Shown here piece after piece: positions 59,915-64,000 of a DNA stretch of 64,000 bases. The number at the start of each line of letters is the position of its first letter. Positions within the stretch are counted from its first letter, which is position 1. Position numbers and translations under genes: made by a program. The DNA is from Patescibacteria group bacterium (lineage in GTDB: Bacteria; Patescibacteriota; Microgenomatia; UBA8517). The DNA lies in assembly GCA_035549555.1 (NCBI GenBank), contig DASZQR010000010.1, forward strand, positions 620,001 through 684,000, in the 5' to 3' direction. The notes beneath the pieces are model-generated. The model was given only the letters and a program-made list of their open reading frames with translations, searched no databases and was not told where the DNA came from.

Positions 59915-61921
59915 ATGCCCGATGGAGTTTCTCCAGATACAAACATGACACCAGAAAATATGGGTTTCAATCCTGATTTTGGAAAAAGGCCTGAAATGCC
60001 AAGGCCCAGTGGTCATCATGTTTTTGAAAGAGGCGGAAGTGGAGCAGAATCTAAACAAGAATTTCCTCGCCCTTTTAGCGAAGTCCAAAATGAATTAAAA
60101 ACTTTAATTAACAATCCTGATCCACAAAAAGAAAAAACATTAAAAACAGAAAGAGCTCGTATTATTCGTTCTGCACAAGAACAAGGCGTCTTTAAACAAC
60201 TTAAAAACGCATTAATAGATATCCAACTGAATAATGACTATAAAACTGCATACGGGAAAATAAACGCACTCAATGTTGAAGAATTAGAAGACTTTGAAAA
60301 AGGAGTAGAAGGCTGGAATGACGCTTATGATGGGATTCTAAGTGAATATAGAGATGTTGCTGTTTTAAATATGGCATTAGCTCTTGGAAGAGCAGGAGGA
60401 GCACCAGAAAACAGCCCCAAAATAGCACCTTTAAAAAGAGAAATCGGCGTTAGAGGTTGGGGTTTGCCACCACAAGCATTAGAAAGTCAGGCAAAATCAT
60501 ATCTTAATGAAGAACTTAAAAAACAACAACCTCCGAAACCAGATACTCAAGAACAATTAATGCAACAAATGATTGCTTATATACAAATGTTGCAGCAAGG
60601 TGGAGCGACAGGGCTTACAGCCGAAGATATTGCTCGTGGCTTTGCCATGGCCTCTGGAGAAGGTTCGCCGGAACAACAACTTGAAATATATGAAACAGTA
60701 GAAAGAGGTGCATATGCCCCAGTAGATATGACATTAAAAGTTCCAGCATTTTTACTTATTGGACATAATAATCCGAAAGAAAGAGAAATAATAACTAAAG
60801 AATGGAAAGCTCGTGCCTCTATATGGTCTTTTGCAGCTTATAAAAGAGCAGCAGTTTCATACGATAAACTAACAGACAACCAACTAGGATATCAGCTAGA
60901 GAATTCGACATTAGAAAATGGAATGAAAATAAATGGAGTATTTAACGCAGCGGCACTATACTCCACAGTCATCTCAGATGATAAGAGTATCAGATTTATA
61001 CATATTCCAAATAATGACATGAATAACCCTGGCGAAATAAGGAGTGTTTTTGATATTAAAACAAACGAACAGTTTGACTCTTTTAGAAAGGGTATGTGGC
61101 AATTCCTAATGGATAAAACAGGAGTGAACGAAGAAGATGCTAAAAAAGCAGAAGCTGTCGCTTGGAACCTTATATATGCTACAAGTGTTCTTGAAGAATA
61201 TGATAGTGTATATAACTACGATAATGAAGGCCACGTTGTAAAAAGAAATGATCGAAATAAACCAATTCCAAATGCAGCACCAAGTCATTTTAAAAGTCCA
61301 GCAATGTGGATGGTTATGCATCCACAAGAAAGGCTTTTTGCCAAAGCGACTGGTGGTACCCCTGAAGCTATGGGGCAAGCAGGTGAATGGTCATTACAAT
61401 ATAAAAATGTTAAAAATATCGATAAATTTCCTGTAGTTCTCCCTCGAAAAACTATTGGAAACGCTTTAAAAGCTATAACATTCAAACCAACTTCTGAAAT
61501 TGATGCATATGGAATAACTAAAGACAAAGACGGAAAAGTAAATCTGTTTGAAGTTCTACAACATGTAGGAAGAGAAATTTGGAGTAATGGCTCAGCTTCG
61601 GTCTCAGCAAACAATATTCCTTGGAAAGAAGTTGGGAATACTCCGTTTTCAGGATATTATTTAGAAGATCTTGGCTCCGCAAAAAAATTATACGACGTTA
61701 TTATGAAAGGACAAGGATCAGGGATAAACGGACAAGAGTTAAGCAACGTTGTCAAAAAACTAAAATTAGATAACTCTATTAGAGAAAATATCCTTAAGCT
61801 GTGGTTTGGAATTAAAAACAAATCAAAAGGTTTTAACTTCATTCAAAACGACGCATTTGGGCTTAACTGGATGCAAGCTAAATCTGCCTTTACATCTCAA
61901 CACCGCGATTATTTTAAATAA
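59915..61921 (+). CDS. Large hypothetical protein in the secretion-like region
   Basis: 668 residues, soluble, with no signal peptide or clear membrane helix. The N-terminal about 70 residues are Pro/Gly-rich and disordered. A helical region (about 70-220) ends in a Gln-rich stretch, and a mixed alpha/beta core follows (VERGAYAPVDMTLKVPAFLLIGHNNPKEREII). TAAAAT (59903-59908) is six bases before the ATG. It faces the VirB6-like gene (converging stops nine bases apart). It may be a cytosolic or exported factor of the secretion system; nothing in the sequence decides this. Confidence 0.65.
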   Translation: MPDGVSPDTNMTPENMGFNPDFGKRPEMPRPSGHHVFERGGSGAESKQEFPRPFSEVQNELKTLINNPDPQKEKTLKTERARIIRSAQEQGVFKQLKNALIDIQLNNDYKTAYGKINALNVEELEDFEKGVEGWNDAYDGILSEYRDVAVLNMALALGRAGGAPENSPKIAPLKREIGVRGWGLPPQALESQAKSYLNEELKKQQPPKPDTQEQLMQQMIAYIQMLQQGGATGLTAEDIARGFAMASGEGSPEQQLEIYETVERGAYAPVDMTLKVPAFLLIGHNNPKEREIITKEWKARASIWSFAAYKRAAVSYDKLTDNQLGYQLENSTLENGMKINGVFNAAALYSTVISDDKSIRFIHIPNNDMNNPGEIRSVFDIKTNEQFDSFRKGMWQFLMDKTGVNEEDAKKAEAVAWNLIYATSVLEEYDSVYNYDNEGHVVKRNDRNKPIPNAAPSHFKSPAMWMVMHPQERLFAKATGGTPEAMGQAGEWSLQYKNVKNIDKFPVVLPRKTIGNALKAITFKPTSEIDAYGITKDKDGKVNLFEVLQHVGREIWSNGSASVSANNIPWKEVGNTPFSGYYLEDLGSAKKLYDVIMKGQGSGINGQELSNVVKKLKLDNSIRENILKLWFGIKNKSKGFNFIQNDAFGLNWMQAKSAFTSQHRDYFK

Positions 61922-61929
61922 TCAATCTT

Positions 61930-63591
61930 TTACATAATGCCAGTTGATCGAAGGAATTGTGCGACTGGATCAACATATTTTGGATCGCCTCCTGGCAACG
62001 ATCTCTTATAAGTTTCATAACTTGCAGCACGAGATGCGAGTAGAGCTCGAACTGGACCGTGAGATTCTTTAACAGCACCTCCAACATCCACACCTTTACC
62101 TTTAATTATTCCTTCAACTACATCTGCAGCTTTTGGAATTAAAAATACAATTATAAAAGCTGCAAAAAAACCAATTATAGATGTACCAATAGGCATGCCA
62201 GGTAAATTAATCACACCAGACGTCCCATTTATATTAAGAGCAGAAATGGCATAAGTATTAAAAGGATTATTGGTAGGAAAAATCTGTGTAAGTGCACCAG
62301 CTGCCCATCCCCAAAAGAAATAGTGAGCCAAAAAAATCATGATTGTTACAGTTGGATAAACGGCTAAATTAGCAGCAAGTGTTCTAAACCAACTTATAAA
62401 TCCACCACCAATATCTAAAGTGTCACCTAAAATCATAAACGGAGAAGCAATAATTAAAAGAACAGTAATAACAGAGGTTTTAACCAAAAGCCAAATTAAA
62501 CGCAAAATAATCCACCCTACAAAAATAACTCCAACCAATACAATAATAATACCAACTGGTATACCTAATACACTTATACCACCAGAAATCACACCAGCAC
62601 TTATTGCTCCTAACGTTAATAAAGCTCCGCCGCCTACTAATAGCACGATAAAAATTAACATCCCGATAAAAAGGCTTGTTAGTCCGTTAATAGAATTAAG
62701 CTGACCAAAAAGATATAGAACCGAACCTGTACTTAAGGTAGAACCTCCTATTTTTACCATAACAGCAAACGCTCCAATAACTACATACATTAAATCAATC
62801 AAAAAACCAGCGATTGCATAAGAAAAAGTGATTAAAATTAATGCAACGGCAATACGTGGTAATATTGATTGAATAGAAGCTGTAAGCTGAGGAGACAATT
62901 TTAATCTAAACATTATTGCAAAGGCAGCAATAATTATTATTACAACCATTAAAGAATAAGAAATATCCCTCACTACTTGCCACAAAGATTGAACAGGAGA
63001 AAGCGTTGCAAAACCAGCGCTTGTGCTTTGAGCATAAGCTGGAGATATTACATGTAAATTAGAAGCGATTTGCTTGGTATAATTTACTCCAGATGCAGGT
63101 TTAAAATTCATTAATGTTCCACCTAAATAAGATAAAGCGGTAAAAGTTCCACCTTTCATTCCAGTATTATTACTTGTTTGGTTGCTTGGTAATAATTTTG
63201 CTGCACAAGTACCTATCGACGAGACGTTTCCGTTTGAGCCAGAAGAAATGCAGCTACTAATATCAGATCCAATAATCACCGCAATTAATGAATTAATAAT
63301 CCAGTTAACCTGTGCGTATGTGTATCTTTCTCCAAATATCTCATTTGGGTTAGAAGAGTCAAAAACTTTTGCAGACCACTGTCCAAAGTTCTGGTTATAC
63401 CATGGCCCTGGAGTTGCAGACGTAGTATTGGTAGAAGATTCTGGTGCTGCTCCTTGCAGTGCTTGTCCTACTCCTTGTGTTCCCACCTGTGCTGGATTTG
63501 GTGTTTGTGCCATTGCAGCAGGAACAATGCTGAAAACCAAAACCAAACTTGTAATTATAGAAATTAAAAATTTTGAAATTAATTTAGTCAT
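61930..63591 (-). CDS. VirB6/TrbL-like polytopic membrane protein
   Basis: 553 residues with a signal peptide (ISKFLISIITSLVLVFSIV, cut after AMA). A long extracytoplasmic N-terminal region with three Cys (SSCISSGS, GTCAAKLL) is followed by about eight helices in the C-terminal half. A Ser/Asn/Pro-rich tail contains KGVDVGGAVKES. This layout matches CPR TrbL/VirB6-like T4SS channel proteins. A partial secreted protein lies just upstream. It is separated from the PrgI-VirB4 operon by about 3.9 kb. Confidence 0.75.
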   Translation of the reverse strand: MTKLISKFLISIITSLVLVFSIVPAAMAQTPNPAQVGTQGVGQALQGAAPESSTNTTSATPGPWYNQNFGQWSAKVFDSSNPNEIFGERYTYAQVNWIINSLIAVIIGSDISSCISSGSNGNVSSIGTCAAKLLPSNQTSNNTGMKGGTFTALSYLGGTLMNFKPASGVNYTKQIASNLHVISPAYAQSTSAGFATLSPVQSLWQVVRDISYSLMVVIIIIAAFAIMFRLKLSPQLTASIQSILPRIAVALILITFSYAIAGFLIDLMYVVIGAFAVMVKIGGSTLSTGSVLYLFGQLNSINGLTSLFIGMLIFIVLLVGGGALLTLGAISAGVISGGISVLGIPVGIIIVLVGVIFVGWIILRLIWLLVKTSVITVLLIIASPFMILGDTLDIGGGFISWFRTLAANLAVYPTVTIMIFLAHYFFWGWAAGALTQIFPTNNPFNTYAISALNINGTSGVINLPGMPIGTSIIGFFAAFIIVFLIPKAADVVEGIIKGKGVDVGGAVKESHGPVRALLASRAASYETYKRSLPGGDPKYVDPVAQFLRSTGIM

Positions 63592-63626
63592 TTATTAAAG
63601 GTTCACAACAATTATACAATAAAAAA

Positions 63627-64000
63627 TTACTTACAGAAACTAAGCTTAGAAAGATTTGGACTGCTTGTAATGTTTAGATTTGAATAACTTCTTACTTCCA
63701 CATTTAATTTACATGCAGTACTTTGCGATATCGAAAGCTTACTCACAAAATCTTGCTCTGCCAGGTTTTGTGAATTAGGGTCTGAAGATAAAATTGTTAT
63801 TAAAAATTCTTGATTATTTGAAGTATATGCAATTTGGTAATAAGGGTTTTCGTCAATCACAGCATTTCCAGTAGGATAGGTAAAAGTATCGCTTTTGTAA
63901 AAATTATTTACTGTCTGGTTGTTAACATTAACTTTTACACCTGTTGGGGCTTTAAAATTATTTTGATCTGTCGAAACATTTTGTCCTCGTGAATTTAAAT
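63627..64000 (-). CDS. Extracytoplasmic protein, 5' end beyond the window
   Basis: The frame is open to the window edge, so the start lies beyond base 64000; GTG 63860 is internal. The visible C-terminal 124 residues have a beta-rich pattern (PTGVKVNVNNQTVNNFYKS, YPTGNAVIDENPYYQI, TILSSDPNS) and two Cys near the end (TACKLNVEVRS, LSFCK) that may pair. No membrane helix is seen in this part. It lies 35 bases upstream of the VirB6-like gene on the same strand, so it belongs to the secretion-like region. No family is recognised. Confidence 0.65.
   Translation of the reverse strand, partial: LNSRGQNVSTDQNNFKAPTGVKVNVNNQTVNNFYKSDTFTYPTGNAVIDENPYYQIAYTSNNQEFLITILSSDPNSQNLAEQDFVSKLSISQSTACKLNVEVRSYSNLNITSSPNLSKLSFCK

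Overview
The window is AT-rich, gene-dense bacterial chromosome. Genes commonly overlap or lie only a few bases apart, and no gene-free stretch exceeds about 210 bases. The gene content suggests a Patescibacteria (CPR) genome, most likely of the Microgenomates group. The evidence is a DUF4012 protein, a LytR_C-tail protein, LCP and VanW proteins, PT-linker/Cys-rich surface proteins, many GT-C glycosyltransferases, and a PrgI / TraC-like / VirB4 / CHAP / VirB6-like secretion set. This placement is inference from content, not from a tree. TGA, TAA and TAG are all used as ordinary stops, so the Gracilibacteria-type code (UGA = Gly) does not apply.

Layout. 1-2150: two Cys-rich, PT-linked surface proteins and a small HExxH protein. 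2126-6738: three polytopic glycosyltransferases. 6735-17911: LCP protein, two UvrD-type helicases (one fused to a RecB-like nuclease), two FemAB-type transferases, ASCH protein, RibD-like reductase, RmuC and a TrpR/YerC-like regulator. A candidate structured RNA lies at 16165-16323. 17926-26888: Asn-rich secreted repeat protein, metG, then an envelope cluster (GT2, GT-C, WecA-like, UbiA-type) and a PEGA/SH3 protein. 26936-32981: tRNA-Cys, dprA, yraN-like gene, an amber-interrupted gene, comM/yifB, a putative ADP-ribosyltransferase-fold protein, AlkA-type glycosylase, M23 peptidase and LytR_C protein. 32994-42809: groES and groEL with two unknown small genes between them, solute-binding protein, VanW, tsaD, valS and small unknowns. 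42798-50618: the origin region, with rplY, DUF4012, RNase H, jag, yidC, yidD, rnpA and rpmH on the minus strand, dnaA and dnaN on the plus strand, and oriC between dnaA and dnaN. 50623-64000: the secretion-like cluster with several large unknown proteins.

Function. The envelope genes form a coherent theme: a WecA-like initiating phosphotransferase, a UbiA/DPPR-synthase-like enzyme, GT-C and GT2 transferases, LCP ligase, FemAB peptide-bridge enzymes, VanW and an M23 peptidase. DprA and ComM, together with the VirB4/PrgI system, fit DNA uptake or export.

Regulation and architecture. Many genes carry a TATAAT-like box only 5-9 bases before the start codon, so leaderless transcription looks common. 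A dispersed imperfect palindrome (core TGAGCGAAGTCGA) is inserted in frame in at least six protein genes. The origin shows a DnaA-box / GC spacer / DnaA-trio arrangement. A cobalamin-riboswitch-like leader precedes an unknown Zn-ribbon protein.
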